The translations under genes were made by a program, and so were the position numbers. DNA of 64,000 bases from Parasedimentitalea marina (lineage in GTDB: Bacteria; Pseudomonadota; Alphaproteobacteria; Rhodobacterales; Rhodobacteraceae): assembly GCF_004006175.1 (NCBI RefSeq), contig NZ_CP033219.1, positions 2,170,001 through 2,234,000 on the forward strand. The letters run 5' to 3'. This document shows positions 45,216 through 56,628 of the stretch, piece by piece. The notes below the pieces were generated by a model. That model searched no databases, was not told the DNA's origin, and saw nothing but the letters and a program-made list of their open reading frames with translations. Each line of letters opens with the position of its first letter. Within the stretch, counting starts at the first letter, position 1.

Positions 45216-45449
45216 ATGATACACAACGCCCACATGTCTCAGTCTAACATGTCATATTTGGTCAGTCGCCCGGCTCTGCCGGTCGTGGCGCAATGGGCCG
45301 TCGCGTTCGCTGTACTCATCACAAAGTGGACTTTGCGCCGTCGAACCCGCAAGCACTTGCGTCATATGACCCAAGAACAACTGGACGACATCGGCCGCAA
45401 CCGTGCCGAGGCCCATCATCAAGCCACTCTTCCGTTCTGGCGCCCTTGA
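45216..45449 (+). CDS. DUF1127 (YjiS-like) small protein
   Basis: This 77-residue protein has a C-terminal DUF1127 motif (RRRTRKHLRHMTQEQLDDIGRNRAEAHHQATLPFW). A hydrophobic segment precedes it (about 27-42, VVAQWAVAFAVLITKW). Such proteins are small, basic and conserved in alphaproteobacteria; some bind RNA and affect phosphate/carbon or stress regulation. TGGAG is seven bases before the ATG at 45216. It is divergent from the MocR gene, likely its target, and is followed by a strong terminator, so it is a single-gene unit. Confidence 0.85.
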   Translation: MIHNAHMSQSNMSYLVSRPALPVVAQWAVAFAVLITKWTLRRRTRKHLRHMTQEQLDDIGRNRAEAHHQATLPFWRP

Positions 45450-45474
45450 TCCCCAGGGACACCAGAACTACCTT

Positions 45475-45502
45475 AAGGCCGGGGGAAACCCCGGCCCTTT
45501 TT
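45475..45502 (+). terminator. Strong terminator of the DUF1127 gene
   Basis: GGCCGGGG and CCCCGGCC pair around a stable GAAA tetraloop, followed by CTTTTT. It lies 26 bases past the stop codon. Confidence 0.92.
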
Positions 45503-45600
45503 CGGTTGTTCACCATTCGCATATGGAAAGTCAGATATCTGGACCTAAATACAGCGGCCTTATTCATATACTATTGAACAGAAACATGATGACCATTCAA

Positions 45601-46023
45601 TCAACGTGCCGGTGGAATAGAATATGTCATGCTTGCACGGGCGACTGGTTCACTCTGCCCGGCCGAATGAATCAATATATCACAGACTGCCAGTGATCGC
45701 CCCAGTTTTAACAACCTGCAAGTCGCCAGCAAATCCACTCCTGCGACTGGCTTACGCATGAAATCCATCGAACAGGTTGTTGTTACAGCCAAGGCCTCAC
45801 GCCCAATTCTGGCCAGCACCATCGCATAAGCGGCACAGTCAGCGAGGGCAAACATTGACGGTCCAGACACAGTCCCCCCTGGTCGCAGGTGTTTGTCTTG
45901 AATTATCAACCGCATCAAAATTTCATTCTCAGACAAATCATCAACGGCAAAGTCCTCCCGAACCTGCGGAAAGACTTCGTCCAAAAACGCCATCAATTCC
46001 GCCGCGTTCATTTGTAATGACAT
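45601..46023 (-). CDS. PaaI-type hotdog-fold thioesterase
   Basis: This 140-residue acyl-CoA thioesterase-like protein has HLRPGGTVSGPSMFALADCAAY (about 45-66), the hotdog helix with the catalytic acidic residue Asp, and the strand TTTCSMDFMRKPVAG. It belongs to the PaaI/4HBT group acting on aryl- or medium acyl-CoA; the substrate cannot be told. TAGGAGAA lies before the ATG. It is divergent from an enoyl-CoA hydratase gene with a gap of 57 bases, so the pair is probably co-regulated and works on the same CoA esters. Confidence 0.88.
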   Translation of the reverse strand: MSLQMNAAELMAFLDEVFPQVREDFAVDDLSENEILMRLIIQDKHLRPGGTVSGPSMFALADCAAYAMVLARIGREALAVTTTCSMDFMRKPVAGVDLLATCRLLKLGRSLAVCDILIHSAGQSEPVARASMTYSIPPAR

Positions 46024-46080
46024 ACTTTTCTCCTACCTCGGTGCTGTCTAAGATTGGGCAAGCACGCCAAGGAGAGCAAG

Positions 46081-46869
46081 ATGACAATTTTAAAACGCCA
46101 CGACACTGGCGCTATCGCCCACCTGACATTGGACACGCCCAAGACATTAAATGCATTGTCGGACGAAATGCTTGCGGCACTACAAGAGCAAATCAATACC
46201 CTTAGCATCGACACAACGATCAAGGTTGTCATCCTTTCTGGGTCAGGCAAAGCATTTTGCGCCGGTCACGACATCAAACAAATGAACAGCGCCCGCTCGT
46301 CCTCGGATGGTGGCAAGAGCTATTATCAAGATCTGTTTGCCCGCTGCACAGCCGTGATGACGGGACTGCAAAAACTGCCACAGGTGGTTATTGCCCAAGT
46401 TCACGGCATTGCCACTGCGGCCGGCTGTCAATTGGTTGCGTCCTGCGATCTGGCTATCGCCGCTGACGACACAAGATTTGGTGTAAATGGAGTCAATATC
46501 GGCCTGTTCTGCTCGACTCCAATGGTCGCCCTGTCGCGCAACATCCCCCGCAAACATGCATTTGAACTGCTGACGACCGGGAAATTCATGACCGCGACCC
46601 GTGCCGCCGAACTGGGATTGATCAACCATGCAGTTCCCAACACTCAACTTGAGGCCGAAACCTTACAGTTGGCCAACACAATTGCCAGCAAGTTGGCTGT
46701 GGCGGTCAAGATTGGCAAGCAAGCGTTTTATCAGCAGCTGCAAATGCCAGTGGACCAAGCCTATGCCTATACCAGCGACGTGATTGTCGAAAACCTTCTG
46801 TACCAAGACACCATCGAAGGCATGACTGCATTTGCTGAAAAGAGAACACCTAACTGGGAGAAAGAATAA
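46081..46869 (+). CDS. Enoyl-CoA hydratase/isomerase family protein (ECHDC3-like)
   Basis: This 262-residue crotonase-fold protein has the oxyanion-hole segment SGSGKAFCAGHDIKQM (about 54-69) and HGIATAAGCQLVASCDLAIAADDTRFGVNGVNIGLFCSTP (about 104-143). The latter resembles eukaryotic ECHDC3. At the position where true hydratases carry the second catalytic Glu the text is VNIGLFCST, so hydratase activity is uncertain, as in ECHDC3. The ATG at 46081 has AAGGAG upstream. It is divergent from a thioesterase gene. Confidence 0.87.
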   Translation: MTILKRHDTGAIAHLTLDTPKTLNALSDEMLAALQEQINTLSIDTTIKVVILSGSGKAFCAGHDIKQMNSARSSSDGGKSYYQDLFARCTAVMTGLQKLPQVVIAQVHGIATAAGCQLVASCDLAIAADDTRFGVNGVNIGLFCSTPMVALSRNIPRKHAFELLTTGKFMTATRAAELGLINHAVPNTQLEAETLQLANTIASKLAVAVKIGKQAFYQQLQMPVDQAYAYTSDVIVENLLYQDTIEGMTAFAEKRTPNWEKE

Positions 46870-47191
46870 AATTTCTCGATAATTTTAGACTTTGTTTACG
46901 ATTTGGTGCGCATTGTTTCCATATCGAGCCTTTCAATAAAGGCAAGAACATGGCAAGGATTGGGCAGGGCATATAGCCCGGTCACAATTTGGGTCGCCGC
47001 CTGTGGAAGGTCCCTCCAAACCGGATCTCTCCCCGGTTCGACATTCCTGCAGCGGCGACCCCAATTCACCTGCATGACAATAGTGTGACGTTAAATTCGC
47101 CCTGGCCTTTGATGCGGCCCAGGCCCAATTGTCCCTTCAATTTCTCATACGCTGTATTGCACCAAGTCGCGCCCTGCCCTATGTCGCAGCC
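46870..47191. other. Intergenic region with large palindrome before trmFO
   Basis: About 320 bases lie between the enoyl-CoA hydratase and trmFO genes. The central part (46986-47066) is a long imperfect inverted repeat described separately. I see no open frame with a ribosome-binding site and no clear promoter boxes. Confidence 0.5.
46986..47066. repeat. 81-nt imperfect palindrome (large hairpin)
   Basis: The outer arms AATTTGGGTCGCCGC (46986-47000) and GCGGCGACCCCAATT (47052-47066) pair at 14 of 15 positions. Next to them CTGTGGAA and TTCCTGCA pair partly. Toward the centre AACCGG (47019-47024) and CCGGTT (47033-47038) form an inner stem. A folded RNA would be a long hairpin 126 bases before trmFO. 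No second copy was seen in this window. It may be a palindromic repeat element, a structured RNA, or the terminator region of the upstream gene. Confidence 0.65.
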
Positions 47192-48535
47192 ATGACACAG
47201 ACATTGCATATCGTCGGCGGCGGCATGGCCGGATCCGAAGCAGCCTGGCAGGCCGCGAACATGGGCGTTCAAGTGGTTATCCACGAGATGCGCCCCAAAG
47301 TGAAAACTTTCGCACATCAGACCGGTAATCTGGGCGAGATGGTCTGCTCCAATTCCTTTCGGTCGGACGACGACGAGCAAAACGCCGTTGGCTTGCTGCA
47401 TTGGGAAATGCGCGCTGCCAATGGGTTGATCATGGCCACCGCGGATAAGCACCGCCTACCCGCTGGTGGAGCTTTGGCAGTAGACCGCGAACCGTTTGCT
47501 CAAACTGTCACCGAAAACCTGCAAAGACACCCAAATATTTCGGTCTCTTATGAGGAAGTCACGACGCTCCCGGATGATGGACATTGGATTTTTGCTACGG
47601 GCCCACTGACGTCTTCGGCTTTGGGACAGGCCATTCAAGCCGAAACGGGTGCCGAAGCTCTCGCTTTCTTCGACGCCATTGCACCGATCCTTTATGCTGA
47701 CAGTATCGATATGTCACAGGCCTGGATGCAATCTCGTTATGACAAGGGCGAAACCGAAGAAGAGCAAACAGCTTACCTCAATTGCCCGATGACCAAAGAC
47801 CAGTATGAAGCCTTTATTGACGCGCTATTGGCCGCTGAGAAAACTGAATTTCACGAGGGCGAAACCGCTGGATATTTCGACGGCTGCCTGCCAATCGAAG
47901 TCATGGCGGAACGCGGACGCGAAACACTTCGGTTTGGTCCCATGAAGCCAGTTGGACTGACAAATGCGCACAAACCTGATGAAAAGGCCTATGCGGTCGT
48001 TCAGCTTCGTCGGGACAATAAACTGGCGACTTTGTTCAATATTGTCGGTTTTCAAACCAAGATGAAATACGGGGCCCAGACCCAGGTCTTGCGGATGATC
48101 CCAGGATTGCGGGACGCGCAGTTCGCACGTCTTGGTGGCATCCACCGCAACACCTTTCTGAACTCCCCCACATTGCTAGACGCCCAGATGCGATTGAAAA
48201 CAAAGCCAAACATCCGTTTTGCCGGTCAAATCACCGGCGTAGAAGGTTATGTTGAAAGTTCGGCCATGGGACTTCTCGCCGGGCGCATGGCGGCTGCTGA
48301 GATCCTTGGGCAAGATCTGCCTGAGGTGCCGCAAGACAGTGCCATGGGCGCATTGATCCACCACATTACCGGCGGTGCCGAGGCCAAGACGTTTCAACCG
48401 ATGAATGTCAATTTCGGCTTGTTCCGGCCGGTTGATGGCCTAAAAGGTGGCCGCCGCGGACGTAAAGATCGATACAAGGCCTATACGGATCGTGCAAAAA
48501 CCGTTTGGTCTGAATGGATTAGAAGCTTTACTTAA
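47192..48535 (+). CDS. trmFO: Methylenetetrahydrofolate-tRNA-(uracil-5-)-methyltransferase TrmFO
   Basis: This 447-residue folate/FAD enzyme makes ribothymidine at tRNA position 54. The N-terminal FAD site is [17 protein letters not shown]. Family hallmarks follow: [72 protein letters not shown] and [20 protein letters not shown]. The start at 47192 ([11 protein letters not shown]) fits the family; an earlier frame at 47129 adds unrelated sequence. The ribosome-binding site is weak. gluQ follows 24 bases later on the same strand, so this is a two-gene tRNA modification unit. Confidence 0.96.
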   Translation: MTQTLHIVGGGMAGSEAAWQAANMGVQVVIHEMRPKVKTFAHQTGNLGEMVCSNSFRSDDDEQNAVGLLHWEMRAANGLIMATADKHRLPAGGALAVDREPFAQTVTENLQRHPNISVSYEEVTTLPDDGHWIFATGPLTSSALGQAIQAETGAEALAFFDAIAPILYADSIDMSQAWMQSRYDKGETEEEQTAYLNCPMTKDQYEAFIDALLAAEKTEFHEGETAGYFDGCLPIEVMAERGRETLRFGPMKPVGLTNAHKPDEKAYAVVQLRRDNKLATLFNIVGFQTKMKYGAQTQVLRMIPGLRDAQFARLGGIHRNTFLNSPTLLDAQMRLKTKPNIRFAGQITGVEGYVESSAMGLLAGRMAAAEILGQDLPEVPQDSAMGALIHHITGGAEAKTFQPMNVNFGLFRPVDGLKGGRRGRKDRYKAYTDRAKTVWSEWIRSFT

Positions 48536-48559
48536 GTTATGCACAGAGGCGAATAAATC

Positions 48560-49402
48560 GTGACATTTATCACCCGTTTTGCCCCATCTCCAACCGGACC
48601 ACTACACTTGGGTCATGCCTATTCTGCCTTGTTGGCACAGGATATGGCTGACGCTGAAGGCGGGCAAGTATTGCTCAGAATCGAAGACACCGACATCAGC
48701 CGGTGCCGTCCAGAGTGGGAACAAAAGATCTTTGATGACCTGGACTGGCTGGGTTTGCGCTGGCCACAACCAGTCTTACGTCAGTCAGAACATCTGGATC
48801 ACTATAATCAAACGCTGATGTCGCTGGCCGATCGCGAATTAATCTATCCGTGCTCATGCAGTCGCAGCGATATCCGATCCGCACTCTCAGCACCACAGGA
48901 AGGTGTACCTTTACACTCAGGCATCTATCCAGGCAGTTGCCGCCACCGCACCCTGGACAGCCTCCAGGAGGGTGATGCCATCCGGTTGAATATGGCCCGC
49001 GCCCTGCAAGAGATTAATCCGCTGCAGTTCACAGAACGCGGTGCGCGTCATTCTGGTATTCACCACCTTGCCCCAGCGCGTATGATTGCTGAAATCGGAG
49101 ACGCCATCTTGGGCCGTAAAAATATAGGAACCGTGTCCTATGTACTAGCCTCTGTGATTGACGACGCTGCTCAGAATGTTACTCATATCGTCCGCGGTGA
49201 GGACCTCTATCAGATTACCTTTTTACAGGTTTTGTTACAGGCAATACTTGAACTGCCTACCCCAACCTACAACCACCACAAATTAATCCGCGATGACACT
49301 GGTAAGCGTCTGGCCAAACGCGATGATGCGCGTGCCATATGTAAGTACCGCTCCGAAGGTTCAACCGCTCAGGATATTCGCAGGATGGTCGGCTTAAAGT
49401 AA
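48560..49402 (+). CDS. gluQ: Glutamyl-Q tRNA(Asp) synthetase
   Basis: This 280-residue paralogue of the GluRS catalytic domain attaches glutamate to queuosine-34 of tRNA-Asp. The HIGH-type motif is PTGPLHLGHAYSALL (His16), the KMSKS-type motif is GKRLAKRDDA, and zinc ligands Cys-x-Cys (YPCSCSR) and YPGSC are present. It lacks the anticodon-binding domain, which separates it from GluRS. The start is a GTG, judged from the required N-terminus TFITRFAPSPTG. It follows trmFO and is convergent with hisI. Confidence 0.95.
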   Translation: MTFITRFAPSPTGPLHLGHAYSALLAQDMADAEGGQVLLRIEDTDISRCRPEWEQKIFDDLDWLGLRWPQPVLRQSEHLDHYNQTLMSLADRELIYPCSCSRSDIRSALSAPQEGVPLHSGIYPGSCRHRTLDSLQEGDAIRLNMARALQEINPLQFTERGARHSGIHHLAPARMIAEIGDAILGRKNIGTVSYVLASVIDDAAQNVTHIVRGEDLYQITFLQVLLQAILELPTPTYNHHKLIRDDTGKRLAKRDDARAICKYRSEGSTAQDIRRMVGLK

Positions 49403-49465
49403 GCAGCTTCCGCTTTCACTTGCCCCCCCCAATATCCCCTCCGGAGGCACGGACCGAAGGGCCGC

Positions 49466-49825
49466 TTACACCATCGGCTGCATCAGCTCGACTTCGTTCC
49501 GGGATCGAACTGATGTGTAAAAACAACTACGCCGATTGGTATGACAAGCCGGGCCAGTTTGATTAACCCTAACCAGTAAGCAGTCGCGGTCACAGTCCAC
49601 CCTCAAATCGACCAATTCCTGGATATGCCCCGAGCTTTCACCCTTGACCCAAAAGGACTGTCTCGAGCGGGACCAATAAGTTACCTTACCGGTTTCCAAC
49701 GTCTTGGCGACCGCCTCGGCATTCATCCAAGCCATCATTAAGACCTCTCCACTGGAATCTTCTTGCGCAATACAAGGGATCAATCCGGCCTCATTGTAGG
49801 TCAGGCTTCTGGGATCAAAGGACAT
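49466..49825 (-). CDS. hisI: Phosphoribosyl-AMP cyclohydrolase HisI
   Basis: This 119-residue enzyme opens the purine ring of phosphoribosyl-AMP in histidine synthesis. Motifs are GEVLMMAWMNAEAVAKTLETG, YWSRSRQSFWVKGESSGH and the zinc/magnesium ligand set DCDRDCLLVRVNQTGPACHTNRRSCF, which includes the active-site Cys residues. It is the stand-alone form without HisE. The start at 49825 (MSFDPRSLTYNE) is the family N-terminus, with an AAGG at long spacing. It lies head-to-head with a NifU-like gene across 79 bases. Confidence 0.96.
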   Translation of the reverse strand: MSFDPRSLTYNEAGLIPCIAQEDSSGEVLMMAWMNAEAVAKTLETGKVTYWSRSRQSFWVKGESSGHIQELVDLRVDCDRDCLLVRVNQTGPACHTNRRSCFYTSVRSRNEVELMQPMV

Positions 49826-49904
49826 ATCAAAAAAACCTTTTGCATCTGGATATTGCACCCTATGTATTGTGAACGCGCAGTCAGGGAAAGCCCAAGGAAT
49901 ACAC

Positions 49905-50357
49905 ATGTCCAGCGAAAATGATCTGATAAAACTCTACTCTACACGCATTCTTGCGTTGGCTGCAGACATTCCGCATTTGGACCGTTTGGAGGCACCGGAC
50001 GCAACGGTCAAAAAGCGCGCTCCGTTATGTGGCTCAGCGATCACCGTGGACTTACGCCTATCTGACGGAAAAATTATTGATTTTGGTCAAGATGTTAAAG
50101 CCTGCGCACTAGGTCAGGCCTCGGCCTCGATAGTTGGTGCTGCAATATTGGGACGCACTTTTAACGAAATCGAAACGGCCCGAAATCAACTCAAGTCGAT
50201 GTTGACAAATGACGGCCCAGTGCCTGCCCCACCCTTTGAGGGTCTCGAAGTTCTTATACCTGCCCGCAATTTCAAAAACCGTCATGCGTCGATCTTACTG
50301 GCGCTCGAAGCCACGCTTGAAGCGATGCAACAGATTTCACAGGAAAATTACGGCTAA
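49905..50357 (+). CDS. NifU_N/SufU-like Fe-S scaffold family protein, third ligand changed
   Basis: This 150-residue protein of the IscU/SufU fold keeps two expected cluster or zinc ligands, Cys42 (RAPLCGSAITVDL, with a Gly replacing the usual following Asp) and Cys68 (VKACALGQASASIVGAA). At the third position the family has Cys (R-x-C-A), but this protein has His127 (NRHASILLALEAT). I remember the same feature in rhodobacterial homologues, so it is not damage. The function is uncertain: Fe-S assembly with His as ligand, or a zinc protein. AAGGA precedes the ATG. It is divergent from hisI. Confidence 0.8.
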   Translation: MSSENDLIKLYSTRILALAADIPHLDRLEAPDATVKKRAPLCGSAITVDLRLSDGKIIDFGQDVKACALGQASASIVGAAILGRTFNEIETARNQLKSMLTNDGPVPAPPFEGLEVLIPARNFKNRHASILLALEATLEAMQQISQENYG

Positions 50358-50498
50358 CCCCATTAATAGCGTACCGCCTTTGTAGTCTGGTCACCCAGAC
50401 TTGCCCTCACGGCATTCGATCCACCACATAGCGACCCCCATCTAGAACTGATCTCTGTTCTGAGCCTTCAGTGAACTGGGATGTGACTAAGGTTCAAC
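50358..50498. other. Intergenic DNA after the NifU-like gene
   Basis: This is the first part of the roughly 320-base gap between the NifU-like gene and the 40-codon minus-strand gene. I see no coding sequence or plus-strand terminator here. The rest of the gap is taken by the hairpins listed next. Confidence 0.4.
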
Positions 50499-50534
50499 AA
50501 AAAAACCGCCGCACATCCGGGAAGATGGCGGCGG
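50499..50534 (-). terminator. Strong terminator of the 40-codon membrane protein gene
   Basis: Read on the minus strand, CCGCCGCCATC pairs with GATG-T-GCGGCGG around a short loop and is followed by seven T residues. It lies about 145 bases beyond the stop codon of the small gene and belongs to that strand only. Confidence 0.88.
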
Positions 50535-50546
50535 CAGGGTTACTCT

Positions 50547-50583
50547 CTCATGCGGGATCCGGTTGCCACCGGCGGATCATGAG
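50547..50583 (-). other. Stem-loop in the 3' untranslated region of the small gene
   Basis: CTCATG (50547-50552) and CATGAG (50578-50583), with inner GATCCGG and CCGG-C-GGATC, form a stable hairpin between the 40-codon gene and its terminator. It could protect the message or be part of a separate small RNA. Confidence 0.5.
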
Positions 50584-50679
50584 GCAGATCCGGTGTGAAA
50601 TCAGGGCAGGCAGAAGACTCACAACATCTTATTGGGACAGGATGCGGGCGCAGCCGGCACAAAAGAGCAATCTGTATTT

Positions 50680-50802
50680 CTAGATAAGGCTAGGCATATG
50701 CAGGGCGACAACCAACATGACAATCAATGAGGCCGCACCGACAGCGTCTTGTAATAGGGTCGCCGGCGAATGCTGCAATGTGTTCTTAATTTGTTCAATC
50801 AT
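50680..50802 (-). CDS. 40-residue single-helix membrane protein, possibly SOS-controlled
   Basis: A complete 40-codon gene starts at an ATG with a strong GGAGG eight bases upstream and ends in TAG. The protein begins MIEQIKNTLQHSPATLLQDA and then has one hydrophobic helix (about residues 20-37, containing GAASLIVMLVVALHMP) with almost no tail. It is therefore predicted to be a small inner-membrane protein with its charged N-terminus outside the helix. It forms its own unit with a strong terminator. Upstream are an exact GAAC-N7-GAAC box and further phased half-sites. I recall similar short proteins in Rhodobacterales but know no function. A comparison with SidA, the 29-residue SOS division inhibitor of Caulobacter, is inference. 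Confidence 0.72.
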   Translation of the reverse strand: MIEQIKNTLQHSPATLLQDAVGAASLIVMLVVALHMPSLI

Positions 50803-50851
50803 TAGATGGCCTCCAGAAATTTATGTCTGTTGATCACACTCTGTGGTGTTT

Positions 50852-50926
50852 GTTGTCCCTTTGTTCTCACTTTCCTTGCTCGCTGTAAAGAACTTTATGA
50901 GAACATTTGAGAACAAAAACTAGAAC
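50852..50926. promoter_or_regulatory. LexA-type boxes and phased GTTC half-sites
   Basis: GAAC-TTTATGA-GAAC (50890-50904) matches the alphaproteobacterial LexA box GAAC-N7-GAAC exactly. Further GAAC half-sites begin at 50911 and 50923, so four lie in a row at 11-, 10- and 12-base steps. Nearer the gene, GTTG-TCCCTTT-GTTC (50852-50866) is a one-mismatch box in the other orientation. The cluster lies between the end of recG and the start of the 40-codon gene, so it can only serve the latter. About one exact match per 65 kb per orientation is expected by chance, so position and clustering are the main support. Confidence 0.6.
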
Positions 50927-50943
50927 ATCTGGCGGATTATCCA

Positions 50944-55289
<4,346 letters not shown>

Positions 55290-55360
55290 TCACCATCTGT
55301 TACGGTGATAGGATGTGCAGCTCACTTGGTCTAGGTCCACAAGTGATCCATATCAATTTA

Positions 55361-55386
55361 GCAGCGGAACCCTGTGGCACCGCTGC
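55361..55386 (-). terminator. Possible terminator or attenuator after ctrA
   Basis: GCAGCGG and CCGCTGC pair around a 12-base loop, ten bases past the ctrA stop codon. There is no proper T run on the minus strand (TAAATTG follows), so it is weak and may allow read-through toward ligA. Confidence 0.4.
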
Positions 55387-55395
55387 CAAAATCAA

Positions 55396-56115
55396 TCAGG
55401 CACCAACAGCCATTCGTGGGCTATTGGCCATATGATCTTCCTGCGGGTCCCGTAGAACATAGCCCCGGCCCCAAACAGTTTCGATATAGTTTTCGCCATC
55501 TGTTGCATTGCTCAACTTCTTGCGCAACTTACAGATAAATACGTCAATAATCTTCAACTCCGGCTCATCCATGCCGCCATATAGATGGTTCAGGAACATT
55601 TCCTTTGTAAGGGTCGTTCCCTTACGCAGGCTCAGCAGTTCCAGCATCTGATATTCCTTGCCCGTCAGGTGCACGGACTTACCATCCACATCTACAGTTT
55701 TCGCATCAAGATTAACGGCAATTTTGCCGGTTTTGATGATAGACTGCGAATGCCCCTTAGAGCGGCGGATAATAGCGTGAATGCGAGCAACCAGTTCTTC
55801 GCGGTGGAACGGTTTGGTCATGTAGTCGTCGGCACCAAAACCGAAACCCTTGATTTTATTCTCTGTATCGTCTTCGCCGGTCAGAATCAGAATCGGCGTT
55901 TCAATCCGAGACAACCGCAACTGCCGTAGCACCTCATGCCCATTCATGTCCGGCAAATTCAAATCCAGCAGGATCAAATCATAATCGTACAGCTTGGCTA
56001 GATCGATGCCTTCTTCACCCAAATCCGTCACGTAAACGTTCAGATTTGCGTGCGTTAGCATCAGTTCAATGCTTTTTGCTGTTGTTGGGTCGTCTTCCAC
56101 CAGAAGTATGCGCAT
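55396..56115 (-). CDS. ctrA: Response regulator CtrA
   Basis: This 239-residue OmpR-type response regulator is the alphaproteobacterial master regulator of the cell cycle, motility and, in Rhodobacterales, gene-transfer agent and quorum-linked functions. The receiver domain has the acidic pocket near residues 7-9 (VEDDP), phosphoacceptor Asp51 ([13 protein letters not shown]) and Lys in [11 protein letters not shown]. The winged-helix domain includes [17 protein letters not shown] and the signature [22 protein letters not shown]. The C-terminus (after RDP) is a variable tail. sciP lies upstream on the same strand, and the region between holds CtrA-like sites. Confidence 0.98.
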   Translation of the reverse strand: MRILLVEDDPTTAKSIELMLTHANLNVYVTDLGEEGIDLAKLYDYDLILLDLNLPDMNGHEVLRQLRLSRIETPILILTGEDDTENKIKGFGFGADDYMTKPFHREELVARIHAIIRRSKGHSQSIIKTGKIAVNLDAKTVDVDGKSVHLTGKEYQMLELLSLRKGTTLTKEMFLNHLYGGMDEPELKIIDVFICKLRKKLSNATDGENYIETVWGRGYVLRDPQEDHMANSPRMAVGA

Positions 56116-56156
56116 GGTCTTTTATCTCCGCCTGTAAACTCTTTCCCTCAAGTTGC

Positions 56157-56192
56157 GTTAACCTTGATGGAAAAAGGTTAACGCCCCGTTAC
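56157..56192. promoter_or_regulatory. CtrA-like boxes and inverted repeat upstream of ctrA
   Basis: TTAA-CGCCCCG-TTAC (56178-56192) differs by one base from the CtrA box TTAA-N7-TTAA. It is joined to an inverted repeat, GTTAACC (56157-56163) and GGTTAAC (56176-56182), with another GGTTAA at 56199-56204. The cluster lies 40-90 bases before the ctrA start and suggests CtrA or SciP/other control of ctrA. Confidence 0.55.
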
Positions 56193-56217
56193 CATAATGG
56201 TTAATATGGGGCAGAGC

Positions 56218-56496
56218 CTAGGTCTGTCGATATTTTTTCAACGCTGTGGTCTTTAATGCATCCACGCCGTGATCTGCCACAGCCGCGATCCAGCTGCGAA
56301 ACTCTTCTTCGCTTAGATTATAGCGCTGCATGGCTTCGGTTTGTGGTAGCAAACCATAGAGCACCCCACGCACCACAGCTGCTTTGCGCGACGCCACCCA
56401 GCGGCTGGTGGTTTCTGGCGGCAGGTCAGCGTGGGTCATAATTGTCCCGTCCGGCAAGGTCACTGCCCGTGGCCCGTCCACTTTTTTCAAAAACAT
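56218..56496 (-). CDS. sciP: CtrA inhibitor SciP (DUF1153 family)
   Basis: This 92-residue DUF1153 helix-turn-helix protein is the family of Caulobacter SciP, which binds CtrA and represses its targets. Characteristic text is VDGPRAVTLPDGTIMTHADLPPETTSRWVASRKAAVV and the HTH GLLPQTEAMQRYNLSEEEFRSW. GAGGGA precedes the ATG. It sits immediately upstream of ctrA, separated by about 100 bases containing CtrA-like boxes; the adjacency is known in Rhodobacter. It runs opposite to mnmA. Confidence 0.95.
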   Translation of the reverse strand: MFLKKVDGPRAVTLPDGTIMTHADLPPETTSRWVASRKAAVVRGVLYGLLPQTEAMQRYNLSEEEFRSWIAAVADHGVDALKTTALKKYRQT

Positions 56497-56628
56497 CGAC
56501 GTATCCCTCGTTGTACACCACTAGCCTTGACCGCTGTGACTTAATGATATGTGAACCATGCCCCTTGAGAGTCTGTAGGATTTTCTTATATTCTGCGACG
56601 TCTGCCCCAATTCCCCAGGAGTCGCCCC

